From Clostridioides difficile (GTDB taxonomy: Bacteria > Bacillota > Clostridia > Peptostreptococcales > Peptostreptococcaceae), in assembly GCA_024919175.1 (NCBI GenBank), contig CP103804.1, positions 2,728,001-2,792,000 of the forward strand: DNA of 64,000 nucleotides, given 5' to 3'. Positions within the stretch are counted from its first letter, which is position 1, and each line of letters begins with the position of its first letter. The notes under the pieces are model-generated. The model did not search any database. It had not been told where the DNA came from and worked only from the letters and a program-made list of their open reading frames with translations. Shown one piece after another: positions 53,893 to 62,278 of the stretch. Both the position numbers and the translations under genes were made by a program.

Positions 53893-54231
53893 TTATTTTT
53901 CAACTATATCATTCTTATCTTCTAAAATAACTGCTGTTCCATAAGCAAGCATTTCTGCTGCTCCTTGCATAACTGAAGCTGAAGACAATCTAAATGCTAT
54001 TATTGCATTTGCACCTTTAGATTCTGCATCTTCAACCATTCTACCGATTGCAATTTGTCTTGCTTCTGTAAGCATTTCATTATATCCTGTAAGTTCTCCT
54101 CCAACAAGATTCTTAAAGCTTGCTCCTATATCTTTTCCAACATGTTTTGCTCTTATTGTACTTCCTCTAACTAGTCCTAAAACTTCTGCTATTTTTTTTC
54201 CTTCTACCTTTTCTGTAGTTACTATTAACAT
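53893..54231 (-). CDS. YbjQ/UPF0145 family protein
   Basis: This 112-residue protein of the YbjQ/UPF0145 family forms a homopentameric fold sometimes called a heavy-metal-binding domain, although the function is unproven. It shows VTTEKVEGKKIAEVLGLVRGSTIRA (start), LTEARQIAIGRMVEDAESKGANAIIAFRLSSASV (about 55-88) and a late AYGTAVIL. It is separated from yqeB by a terminator and from the CoA-binding gene by 161 bases. Confidence 0.9.
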   Translation of the reverse strand: MLIVTTEKVEGKKIAEVLGLVRGSTIRAKHVGKDIGASFKNLVGGELTGYNEMLTEARQIAIGRMVEDAESKGANAIIAFRLSSASVMQGAAEMLAYGTAVILEDKNDIVEK

Positions 54232-54392
54232 AATATATCAACTCCTTAATATTCCTGTTTAATATATTATATCATGTAAATAGCAATCTTCTTAATAAAT
54301 CTTATAATTTAATACTTTATCTAGGAAATCTATATTATAAAATAAGATGTTTCGTTAACTAATTATATTCTTAATCATTTCTATATATAATT

Positions 54393-54764
54393 TTACTTAG
54401 TTAACTCATCATATAAACTTAAATTGTATTCTACATTCAATTTTAAATCCTTAGTTTTTTTAATAATCATTTCACTAAAGCTTCCTTTTTCAAACCAGAT
54501 ATTTTGTATATCTAAAAGTTCTATCTCTTCTAAAATCGCATCAATCTTAGACTGCTTATCTATAATAGCTACAACATCAATATTGTGTGGTACATCTTTT
54601 AGACACTCATATACATCTATACCATCAATATTCTTTTTCTCTTCATCTATAGCAACAACTTTGTACATATTCTTTTTAAGTTCATCTAATATTTTATATG
54701 CCTTACTTTCTTCGTCACTATTATTTAATATCACTGCCCAAGAATCACATTTAAGTAAATTCAT
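54393..54764 (-). CDS. CoA-binding domain protein (CoA_binding_2-like)
   Basis: The 123-residue protein has a Rossmann-like fold resembling the CoA_binding_2/YccU family: WAVILNNSDEESKAYKILDELKKN, IDGIDVYECLKDVPHNIDVVAIIDK and IQNIWFEKGSFSEMIIK. The usual glycine-rich loop is degenerate, so ligand binding may be lost or changed. It is between mobA (47-base gap) and the YbjQ gene on the same strand. Confidence 0.78.
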   Translation of the reverse strand: MNLLKCDSWAVILNNSDEESKAYKILDELKKNMYKVVAIDEEKKNIDGIDVYECLKDVPHNIDVVAIIDKQSKIDAILEEIELLDIQNIWFEKGSFSEMIIKKTKDLKLNVEYNLSLYDELTK

Positions 54765-54811
54765 AAATTCTCCTCCATATAAATCCTACTCTATTTTACA
54801 ACCGTAGCTAA

Positions 54812-55360
54812 TTAAACTTCAGTCAATTTTTTATACTCATCAATAGTATTTACATTTAAAAACAAATCTTCGTTATCAAAGTATATATAGCTTTTATCTA
54901 TTTTTTCTATAAGACTTCTAAGCTTCAAGTCATTTTCCCCTATACATAAAGATACTTTATTTATTATACTCTTTTTGTATCCAGAACACAATGGTTGTAA
55001 CTTTCCATTTGTTACTGAAATCACACTTTTGTCATCCATTTCATCAGCTATTTTTTCGACTACTTCATTATTTAGATATGGCATATCACATGCAACTGTA
55101 ACTATATCATACTTTGCATGTTCAAGAGCAGTATATATTCCTCCTATTGGACCAACGTTTTTTATTATATCATTATAAACTTTAATGTTATATTTTGAAT
55201 ATAATTCTTCATTGTTAGATACTATTATTATTTCATCAAAATTTTTAAATACTTCTATTGCAATTTCAATAAAAGGCTTTTCATGTAATTCTAGAAAAGC
55301 TTTATCTTTTCCCATTCTAGAGTTTTTTCCTCCTGCTAAAATTACACCTGTTTTCTCTAT
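54812..55360 (-). CDS. mobA: Molybdenum cofactor nucleotidyltransferase MobA, ATA start
   Basis: A 182-residue MobA-type enzyme that attaches GMP to molybdenum cofactor. The essential N-terminal signature LAGG-KNS-RMGKDKA only exists if translation starts upstream of the ATG at 55313-55315. Reading back in frame gives (I/M)EKTGVILAGGKNSR, with an ATA codon at 55358-55360 exactly eight bases after AGGAGG. No ATG, GTG or TTG is in frame there. GPIGGIYTALE, ACDMPYL and LNVNT follow in family order. Either ATA is a weak natural start or this strain has lost ATG to ATA; a shorter product from the ATG would lack the GTP-binding loop. RMGxDK favours MobA over MocA. Confidence 0.85.
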   Translation of the reverse strand: MEKTGVILAGGKNSRMGKDKAFLELHEKPFIEIAIEVFKNFDEIIIVSNNEELYSKYNIKVYNDIIKNVGPIGGIYTALEHAKYDIVTVACDMPYLNNEVVEKIADEMDDKSVISVTNGKLQPLCSGYKKSIINKVSLCIGENDLKLRSLIEKIDKSYIYFDNEDLFLNVNTIDEYKKLTEV

Positions 55361-55411
55361 ACAAATCGCCTCCTCTAAAATACTTTTATTTATATATTTG
55401 AATATATTTGA

Positions 55412-55433
55412 AAAATGGCGCTATTGCGCCATT
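55412..55433 (-). terminator. Terminator of the RelA/SpoT-domain gene
   Basis: GC-rich stem AAATGGCGC/GCGCCATTT with a four-base loop, followed on the minus strand by TTTTC; it also isolates the mob/moa operon. Confidence 0.8.
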
Positions 55434-55447
55434 TCAACATTGATTGA

Positions 55448-56815
55448 CTACTCAAAAATCTGAATAATTTTTTCTTTAAATGCATTCATAAGTTTTTCTT
55501 TTTCTTCTAAATATTCACTATAACATTCATACTCTCTACAGATACAATTTATAATTTCACTTGATGTAAAATTGATTTTTTCAAGATTATAGTTATATAA
55601 AATTTCAACACTATCAACCTCACTTATACTATTAAAAATACAATTATACATATCTTCAATTATAAATTTACTATCTTCTTCAAATTGACATAAAAGTTGT
55701 TCTCTATTTTCTTCAAGCAATACATTTTCCTTTATAAACTCTACAAAGTTTTCAAAGTCTTCAGTGTTATTACATGGTTCTATTTCAAACAATATTCTAA
55801 AAAATAAATTCCATGGAAATTCCGTATTTAATCTACTTCTAAAATGATTTCCTAAATCATTACAGAATTTATCATCAAATGTAGGTTCTCTTTCAAACTC
55901 TATTTGGTCATTAAAATCTATATCTTTATTTACAATTTCATTTAATCTTGCAAACTCATCGAGCATAAAATTGCCTAAAACTTCATCACTTATATCTTGC
56001 TTATTAAAAGAATAGCTCAATATAGTTTCACATGGCTTTTTAAAATCCACAACGAAACCTATACTTTTATTCATCTTTTCTGAAAAAGCATCATACACTA
56101 ATTTTGCAAAGAGCTTTTCAATTTCTTTTTTACTTACTTTCATGTTAAAAGACTTTCCTGAATGAAAGTTTTTATAAATACTCAAAAGCTGATTGTCTAT
56201 CATAGTAAGATTATTCTTTATAGAGTCCATCATATCCTTTATAAATTTATCAGCAAGTAAATATGTGTTATTTTTATAAATTATTTTATGTTCAATCTCA
56301 CTCCAAAACACATTTACAAGAGATTTAATTTGAAGTTCAAATTTTACTTCTCTATCTAAATATGCAAAAACTCCATCTATCTTATATATTTCAAATCCAT
56401 TTTTTTGCTTATTAGGTTGTCTTTCAGACAATTTTAATTTAATATTTTTATTTTCCTTATTATAATAGTTTATTTTATCATCTGTTTTATTAAAATATCT
56501 TCTTAAAAGCCTATATATCTTATTTTCATCCTCAATAAATCTACACTCAATTCTTAGTCCTATTAAATCAGATACATTATGAATAAGATTACTTGCCTCC
56601 CCATATTTTTTTAAATATCTATTTCTAATTATCTTTTCCCTTAAACTTGATTCTGATTTTATTCTAGAGGTTACATTTATATACTCTTGATTTTTTTCAT
56701 CCAAGATATTTTCAAAGTACTCTTCTATTTCATCTGATATAGTTTCTAATGTTGGAGACATTGTCCTCAACATTTCTATAGACTCTTCAATAAAATCAAA
56801 TTCTTTTAATCCCAT
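55448..56815 (-). CDS. RelA/SpoT-domain protein with degenerate synthetase motif
   Basis: The 455-residue cytosolic protein has a (p)ppGpp-synthetase-like domain at about 40-215: RIKSESSLREKI, Asp83 in VSDLIGLRIE and ELQIKS (160-165). The motif that binds the substrate, normally G-Y-x-S-x-H, is NGFEIYKI (139-146) here, lacking the Tyr, Ser and His, so alarmone synthesis looks unlikely. No hydrolase, TGS or ACT domains are present. The C-terminal ~240 residues are acidic, helical and not recognisable. It is not the usual small RelQ. A binding or alternative nucleotide-transfer role is possible. It is monocistronic. Confidence 0.82.
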   Translation of the reverse strand: MGLKEFDFIEESIEMLRTMSPTLETISDEIEEYFENILDEKNQEYINVTSRIKSESSLREKIIRNRYLKKYGEASNLIHNVSDLIGLRIECRFIEDENKIYRLLRRYFNKTDDKINYYNKENKNIKLKLSERQPNKQKNGFEIYKIDGVFAYLDREVKFELQIKSLVNVFWSEIEHKIIYKNNTYLLADKFIKDMMDSIKNNLTMIDNQLLSIYKNFHSGKSFNMKVSKKEIEKLFAKLVYDAFSEKMNKSIGFVVDFKKPCETILSYSFNKQDISDEVLGNFMLDEFARLNEIVNKDIDFNDQIEFEREPTFDDKFCNDLGNHFRSRLNTEFPWNLFFRILFEIEPCNNTEDFENFVEFIKENVLLEENREQLLCQFEEDSKFIIEDMYNCIFNSISEVDSVEILYNYNLEKINFTSSEIINCICREYECYSEYLEEKEKLMNAFKEKIIQIFE

Positions 56816-57027
56816 AAATTTTTACACTCCTATGTTTAATAACTGTTAGCTATTTCAGTTCTTTATATTTAACTACATTCTTATTTTAACATTTTTTCCT
56901 ATTATAAGTAAGTATTCTCCAAAAACCTTCATATATATTTCAAATTAGAATTAAAATATCAGATAACATTAAAAGATTTCGTGATAATTAAGTTATAAAA
57001 ATAGTGGATTTTTTTTCCTGATACGAG

Positions 57028-57079
57028 TATACTATAGATATAAATATTTAACTAATTAGTTAAATATTTATATCTATAG
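57028..57079 (+). promoter_or_regulatory. 48-bp perfect palindrome operator of the ArsR-SdpI operon
   Basis: A perfect inverted repeat from CTATAG (57032) to CTATAG (57079), centred on ACTAATTAGT, begins just at a -10-like TATACT (57028-57033). It ends six bases before the AAGGAGG ribosome binding site. Confidence 0.8.
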
Positions 57080-57092
57080 CAAGGAGGATATT

Positions 57093-57353
57093 ATGGTAAA
57101 AGTATTTAAAGCATTAAGTGATGAAACTAGAAGAGAAATTTTAAAATTACTTAATGAAAGAGATATGAATGCAGGAGAAATAGCAAGTCATTTTAATATG
57201 TCTAAACCAGCAATATCTAAACATTTAGATATTTTAAAAGATGCAGAACTTATTAGCTCAGAAAAAATGGGACAATTTTTGATTTATTCTATTAATTTAT
57301 CAGTCCTTCAAGAAGTACTTGGAAACTTCTTGGATATTTTTAAAAAGATATAG
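57093..57353 (+). CDS. ArsR-family repressor (SdpR-like)
   Basis: This 86-residue winged-helix repressor has the ArsR core (FKALSDETRREILKLLNERDMNAGEIASHFNMSKPAISKHLDILKDAELIS). It lacks the ELCVC metal-site cysteines, so it belongs to the SdpR/metal-independent branch. It is followed ten bases later by an SdpI-like gene, the arrangement of Bacillus sdpRI, in which SdpR represses its own operon. The long palindrome upstream supports autoregulation. Confidence 0.9.
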   Translation: MVKVFKALSDETRREILKLLNERDMNAGEIASHFNMSKPAISKHLDILKDAELISSEKMGQFLIYSINLSVLQEVLGNFLDIFKKI

Positions 57354-57362
57354 GAGGTTATT

Positions 57363-57872
57363 ATGGAAAATATAGGTTTAATATTACTTGTAGCATTATT
57401 AATTATAAACTATGTAAATGCACCAGAAATTTTAGGTTTTTCAAGAGATAACCCAAAAGTTAAAACTGCAAGAAGGTTACAAATGCTGTTTTTACTAGTC
57501 GCAGTTGGAAAGTTTATCATTCCATTACTAGGTATAGATGATATATTTTCTTATGAAGTCAATGACATAGTATCAGTTATAATAAATGCCATTATAATTA
57601 TGTATTTTGGTAATTTATTACCTAAGCTACAAATTTATAAGAATATAGATATTAAATATGCTTGGGCAATTGGAGATGAAAAAATATGGAAAAAGGCAAG
57701 TAAAATTTTTGCGTATTTATCATTTGTTATAGCTATTGGAATGATTATATTGAGTTTTTACTTTGATTCAGCTACAGTCACAACAGCATGCCAGTTTATA
57801 TGGTTTGCAATACCTTTATTATATTTATTACTTCATTATAGAAATAAATTCAGAGCTCCTACTCATAAATAA
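57363..57872 (+). CDS. SdpI-family membrane protein
   Basis: This 169-residue protein has about five membrane helices and the SdpI-type motif after the third one: GNLLPKLQIYKNIDIKYAWAIGDEKIWKKASKIF (about 80-115; compare GNxLPK...N...W..R/GxRTPWTL..E..W.K). In Bacillus, SdpI gives immunity to the SdpC toxin and sequesters SdpR at the membrane. No sdpABC toxin genes are in the window, so it may protect against a competitor's toxin. The GTP motif is diverged (AWAIGDE instead of GIRTPWT). Confidence 0.85.
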   Translation: MENIGLILLVALLIINYVNAPEILGFSRDNPKVKTARRLQMLFLLVAVGKFIIPLLGIDDIFSYEVNDIVSVIINAIIIMYFGNLLPKLQIYKNIDIKYAWAIGDEKIWKKASKIFAYLSFVIAIGMIILSFYFDSATVTTACQFIWFAIPLLYLLLHYRNKFRAPTHK

Positions 57873-57956
57873 TTGTAAATATAATAAAATAAAGCAACTT
57901 CTTCATTAAAAAAAGCTATAATTTGTTTTAATATTTAAATGAAAAATTTATAAAAT

Positions 57957-57989
57957 AAATTGCCACCAAAAAATTTATGGTGGCAATTT
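57957..57989. terminator. Bidirectional terminator
   Basis: AAATTGCCACCA and TGGTGGCAATTT pair perfectly around a nine-base loop, between convergent genes. Confidence 0.88.
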
Positions 57990-58053
57990 ATTGATAATTA
58001 TATTTTTAGTATTTTATATAGTTTCTAAATATATTAAATTAAACTCTCTTCAA

Positions 58054-59448
58054 TTAAAAACCTATATATATACCTATTGTTAAAAAAACTAAAGATACAG
58101 CTGTTAAAATCAACAATATAGGCATTATAAATTTTACCCATTTTGAGAAAGGAACATGAGCTACTGCAAGTGCTCCCATTAGTACTCCGGATGTTGGAGT
58201 TATAAAGTTTGTAAGACCTACCCCAAATTGATAAGCAGTTACTATAACTTGAGCTGATATATTAACTAAATCACCAAGAGGAGCAAGAACAGGCACTGTA
58301 AGTGAAGCAAGTCCTGAAGATGATGGAATTAAAAACGCCAATGCAGCTTCCAAGAAAAATGATAGATATACAAATATAACTTTTGGAAGTCCACCTAAAA
58401 AGCTTGCTGCAGAATTCAATATAGTATCTATTATAAATCCATTTTGAGCAATTATTACAATTCCACGAGCTAAAGCTATTGCAAGAGCAGCTGATGCTAA
58501 ATCTTTTGCTCCATCTATGAAACTATCAGAAATTTCACTTTGTGACAATCTCCCAACTAATCCAGAAAGTACACCTATCGCAGCAAAACACATTGATATT
58601 TCTGGGATATACCATCCTTGACTTAAAACACCCCAAATCATTATTGCCATTCCTATTCCAAATATGGCAAGAACAGATACTTCTTTAAAAGTAAACTCTT
58701 TTATTTCAGTTGAAGTATGATTAAGTATTGATTTATTATTTTTATCTATCTCATACACTATTGAGCTTTCAGGATTTTCTTTAACCTTTTTAGCATAATA
58801 CATAACAAATGCTATACTGATTAATATATATGCTATAAAAATCACTACTCTATATGCTACTCCTGAACCAGGAGCAAGTTGAGCTAGTGCTTGTGCAATA
58901 CCAACTGAGAATGGATTTATTGTCGACGCAGCCGCTCCTGCCGCTGCTCCTATAAATACAATCGCAATGGCGGTTAGAGAATCATATCCTAAGGATGTCA
59001 TAAGTGGAACAAATATCATATAAAATGGTAATGTTTCTTCTGCCATCCCAAATGTAGTACCTCCAAGACCAAATAAAATCATTGATATCGGAATTATAAG
59101 TAGTTCTTTTCCTTTAAACTTCGATATAACTGATGCTATTCCTGCTTCTATAGCTCCAGTTCTATTTACAATACCAAAAGCACCTCCAACTATTAAAACA
59201 AATCCTACAACTTCTGCTGAATCAATAAAGCCTTCTATAGGTGCTTTAAATACATCTGTAAATCCTTGAGGATTACTTTCTACACTTTGATAAGTCCCTG
59301 GTACAACAACCATCCTACCTTCTACATCTTCTCTGCTAAATTCACCACTTGGTACTATCCAAGTTAATATTGCCATTAAGACTATTAGCAAGAATATAAT
59401 TGTAAAAGTGTGTGGTATAATAAATCGTTTCTTCTTACTGTCAATCAT
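58054..59448 (-). CDS. YfcC-family transporter
   Basis: The 464-residue protein has about 12 helices and matches the YfcC/arginine-ornithine-type ion transporter family (IPHTFTIIFLLIVLMAILTWIVPSGEF start, FGLGGTTFGMAEETLPFY, INPFSVGIAQALA, SLTVPVLAPLGDL). Members are annotated as C4-dicarboxylate or basic amino-acid transporters; the substrate here is unknown. I start at ATG 59448, seven bases after GGAGGA, rather than ATG 59463, which overlaps it. It is monocistronic and convergent with the SdpI gene. Confidence 0.88.
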   Translation of the reverse strand: MIDSKKKRFIIPHTFTIIFLLIVLMAILTWIVPSGEFSREDVEGRMVVVPGTYQSVESNPQGFTDVFKAPIEGFIDSAEVVGFVLIVGGAFGIVNRTGAIEAGIASVISKFKGKELLIIPISMILFGLGGTTFGMAEETLPFYMIFVPLMTSLGYDSLTAIAIVFIGAAAGAAASTINPFSVGIAQALAQLAPGSGVAYRVVIFIAYILISIAFVMYYAKKVKENPESSIVYEIDKNNKSILNHTSTEIKEFTFKEVSVLAIFGIGMAIMIWGVLSQGWYIPEISMCFAAIGVLSGLVGRLSQSEISDSFIDGAKDLASAALAIALARGIVIIAQNGFIIDTILNSAASFLGGLPKVIFVYLSFFLEAALAFLIPSSSGLASLTVPVLAPLGDLVNISAQVIVTAYQFGVGLTNFITPTSGVLMGALAVAHVPFSKWVKFIMPILLILTAVSLVFLTIGIYIGF

Positions 59449-59556
59449 TATAATGTCCTCCATACTTTACTAAATTTTGAATCTATATAGGATATTTTTT
59501 AATCTCTCTGACTAAAGTTTTCCCTTTTTACAATTTTTTATTAGCAAAGATACAAA

Positions 59557-59600
59557 ATAAAAAAGCTATCTTTTCGATTTTAAAAGATAGCTTTTTTATT
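59557..59600 (-). terminator. Terminator of the thiamine operon
   Basis: AAAAGCTATCTTTT and AAAAGATAGCTTTT form a long stem with T and A runs, 27 bases past the last thiamine gene. Confidence 0.88.
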
Positions 59601-59626
59601 TTTATTCAATTTAAATACTTTACTTC

Positions 59627-60325
59627 CTATTTTACTAATTGAATTTTTTCATTATAATTTGATATTGTTTCTTCAATATTTTTAGATTTCATTATAGTTG
59701 ACATTACAGCAAAATCATCACAGTATTTTAATGTTTCCTTGACATTAGATGGTAGAATTCCTCCAAGTGCAACTACCTTGATATCAGTAATTTGCTTAGC
59801 TTCCTTCAAAAGTTCAATTCCTTTTGGCAATAAATTTTCTTTACATTTAGTCTCATATATATGTGATAATGTTATATAGTCTATTTTTATATTTTGTTTT
59901 CTTATTATTTCTTCTAGATACTTCACTTCTTCTACTTTATGTAATGACAATCCCAATATTTTATTTTTATTGAAATTATATCTATTTCCCAGTAAATTCA
60001 AAAACAATTTAAATGGAAGATGAATACCTTGGCAATCTGTCTTTTCAAAAAATTCTATGTTGCTATTTATTATAAAGTTTACTTTGAATCCATCATTATT
60101 TTCTTTCTTTTTTATATTGTCTTTCAAGTTTTCATCCATTATTTTTTCTTGAAAATTAATACACTCGATTTTATTTTTTATCTTTATATATAAATCTTTT
60201 AATGCTTCATATTCTAAATCTTTTTCTCTTATTATAATATTTTCTACGCCACTCAATATAGATTGTTTAATAACCTCTAAGTATCGTTCCTCACTACATA
60301 AATTTCTATTTGTTATCAAATACAT
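59627..60325 (-). CDS. ThiE/TenI-family protein
   Basis: This 232-residue TIM-barrel protein is of the thiamine phosphate synthase/TenI family: IIREKDL near 34-40, GIHLP near 99-103, LSLH near 126, SHIYETKCK near 155 and ALGGI near 190. The ThiE residues for pyrimidine-pyrophosphate binding look weak (GIHLP rather than VHLGQED), while the thiazole-phosphate contacts are better kept. A TenI-type thiazole tautomerase role is therefore at least as likely. A charged insert of about 25 residues (60-90) is unusual. It abuts thiH with no gap. Confidence 0.85.
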   Translation of the reverse strand: MYLITNRNLCSEERYLEVIKQSILSGVENIIIREKDLEYEALKDLYIKIKNKIECINFQEKIMDENLKDNIKKKENNDGFKVNFIINSNIEFFEKTDCQGIHLPFKLFLNLLGNRYNFNKNKILGLSLHKVEEVKYLEEIIRKQNIKIDYITLSHIYETKCKENLLPKGIELLKEAKQITDIKVVALGGILPSNVKETLKYCDDFAVMSTIMKSKNIEETISNYNEKIQLVK

Positions 60326-61435
60326 CTAAAATCTTTCCCAATCTTTAAATACATGTTGATAACCAATTGAATTTAGCATTTTCTCTATATCTTCAACAGT
60401 ACTTTCATCATTTATTTTGAATTGAGCAGTATCATGTTCATCTTGAGAATGACCCCCTACATCTGTAGATACACCTGCACTTAATTTAGTTACCCCTAAA
60501 GGTATTATATGACTTCTCATTTCTAAATTTTCTCTAGTAGATATATTTAAAGCTGCATGGGGGTCAAACAGTCTCATACAAACCATAGCTTGAACTAAAT
60601 CAGTATCGCTTATATCTACCAATTCTTCAAAACAGCCTTTAAATGGTCTCATTCTTGGTGTTGAATATGAAAGCTCAATATAAGGATATTTTGTTTTTAG
60701 ATATTTCCCATGCAATATTGTAAAGAAGGTCTCTTTTCTAAAATCATTTAATCCTAAAAGTGCTCCTATTGATAGAGTTCTCATGCCTGCCTTTGCTCCT
60801 CTTTCAGGAGCATCTAATCTAAATTTATAATTTGATTTTGGCCCTTTTAAATGAACTCTTTTGTATATTTCCTCATCATAAGTCTCTTGATATACAGTTA
60901 GACCTTCAACACCTTTGTCTACAATATACTTATATTCATCTATTTCCATTGGATATACTTCAATTCCTATAGATGGAAATTTATCTTTTAATATTTCTAT
61001 AGCTTCACCTATATATTCTACACTTGAATGAAAACTACTTTCACCAGTTAAAACAAGTAGATGTTTAAAACCTTCTTTTGAAATTTCATTTCCTTCCTCT
61101 CTAATTTCATCCATAGTTAGTTTTTTTCTTTTTATTCCACTTTTTATATTGTAACTACAATAAACACATTGATTTACACAATAATTTGCTATGTACATTG
61201 GTGTATATAGACAGACTGTCTTTCCAAAATATTGAACACTTAATTTATGTGCTTTTTGTGCCATCGCTTCTAAATGTTTTACAGCAGTTTTAGAAAGTAA
61301 ATTTAATATATCAAAATCCTCAAGTTTGTCTTTTGATAAACTTCTTAAAACATCATTGTCTGTAACATTATTTAAATATCCATCAAAATCAAAATCCCTA
61401 TATTTTTCTATTACCTCATAAAAACTCATCATCAA
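60326..61435 (-). CDS. thiH: 2-iminoacetate synthase ThiH
   Basis: The 369-residue radical-SAM enzyme cleaves tyrosine to dehydroglycine (2-iminoacetate) for anaerobic thiazole synthesis. The cluster motif CVNQCVYC (CX3CX2C, near 87-94) is present. Use of ThiH rather than ThiO is expected for an anaerobe. It lies ten bases after thiG and just before the ThiE/TenI gene. Confidence 0.96.
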   Translation of the reverse strand: MMMSFYEVIEKYRDFDFDGYLNNVTDNDVLRSLSKDKLEDFDILNLLSKTAVKHLEAMAQKAHKLSVQYFGKTVCLYTPMYIANYCVNQCVYCSYNIKSGIKRKKLTMDEIREEGNEISKEGFKHLLVLTGESSFHSSVEYIGEAIEILKDKFPSIGIEVYPMEIDEYKYIVDKGVEGLTVYQETYDEEIYKRVHLKGPKSNYKFRLDAPERGAKAGMRTLSIGALLGLNDFRKETFFTILHGKYLKTKYPYIELSYSTPRMRPFKGCFEELVDISDTDLVQAMVCMRLFDPHAALNISTRENLEMRSHIIPLGVTKLSAGVSTDVGGHSQDEHDTAQFKINDESTVEDIEKMLNSIGYQHVFKDWERF

Positions 61436-61445
61436 TCACCACTTT

Positions 61446-62216
61446 CTATAAATTGCCTAAAAAACCTGTTAAAGGAGAAGATGCATTTGCAAATTCTGAT
61501 ACACTTCCTGCTTTTGCTATATAAGCTTCTCGTCCGCCTTCTACAGCTAACTTAAATGCTCTTGCCATTTTAACAGGGTCACCTGCTGAAGCTATAGCAG
61601 TATTAACAAGTACTGCATCAGCTCCCATTTCCATAGCTTCCATAGCTTGAGATGGTTTACCAATACCTGCATCAACTATTATTGGTATATCCAATTCATC
61701 TATCATTATTTTTATCATTTCTTTCATTTGAAGACCTCTATTTGAACCAATTGGAGCACCAAGAGGCATAACTGCTGCTGCTTTAGCTTCTATAAGTCTT
61801 CTTCCAGCATAAAGGTCTGGTGTCATATATGGAAGTACTATAAATCCTTCATCAGCAAGTATTTTTGTAGCTTTTATAGTTTCTTCATTATCAGGAAGTA
61901 AGTATCTAGTATCTGATATTACTTCTATTTTTATAAAATCTCCACAACCCATTTTTCTAGATATTCTAGCTATTCTTACAGCTTCTTCTGCATTAGTAGC
62001 TCCTGATGTATTTGGAAGTATAGTCATTTCTTTTGGAATATAAGTTAAGATATTTTCTTGTTTATTATCTAAATCCACTCTTCTAAGTGCCATTGTTATT
62101 ATTTCGCTTCCACTTTCTTTGATTACTTTAGGTAATATATCATTTGAACCATATTTACCTGTTCCCACCAATAATCTACTATTAAATTCATGTCCTCCAA
62201 GTATTAATTTATCCAT
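61446..62216 (-). CDS. thiG: Thiazole synthase ThiG
   Basis: This 256-residue TIM-barrel enzyme joins deoxyxylulose phosphate, dehydroglycine and ThiS-thiocarboxylate into the thiazole. I start at ATG 62216 (MDKLILGGHEFNSRLLVGTGKY), because GGGAGG lies six bases upstream. The longer frame from 62246 would add EKLILGGNK, an apparent duplication of the same start. Active-site stretches ALRRVDL and EVISDTRYLLPD, and VDAGIGKPSQA, are present. Confidence 0.95.
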   Translation of the reverse strand: MDKLILGGHEFNSRLLVGTGKYGSNDILPKVIKESGSEIITMALRRVDLDNKQENILTYIPKEMTILPNTSGATNAEEAVRIARISRKMGCGDFIKIEVISDTRYLLPDNEETIKATKILADEGFIVLPYMTPDLYAGRRLIEAKAAAVMPLGAPIGSNRGLQMKEMIKIMIDELDIPIIVDAGIGKPSQAMEAMEMGADAVLVNTAIASAGDPVKMARAFKLAVEGGREAYIAKAGSVSEFANASSPLTGFLGNL

Positions 62217-62278
62217 TTTATTTCCTCCCAAGATTAATTTTTCCAATTTTCAATCTTTTTATTTTCTGATTCATGCGT

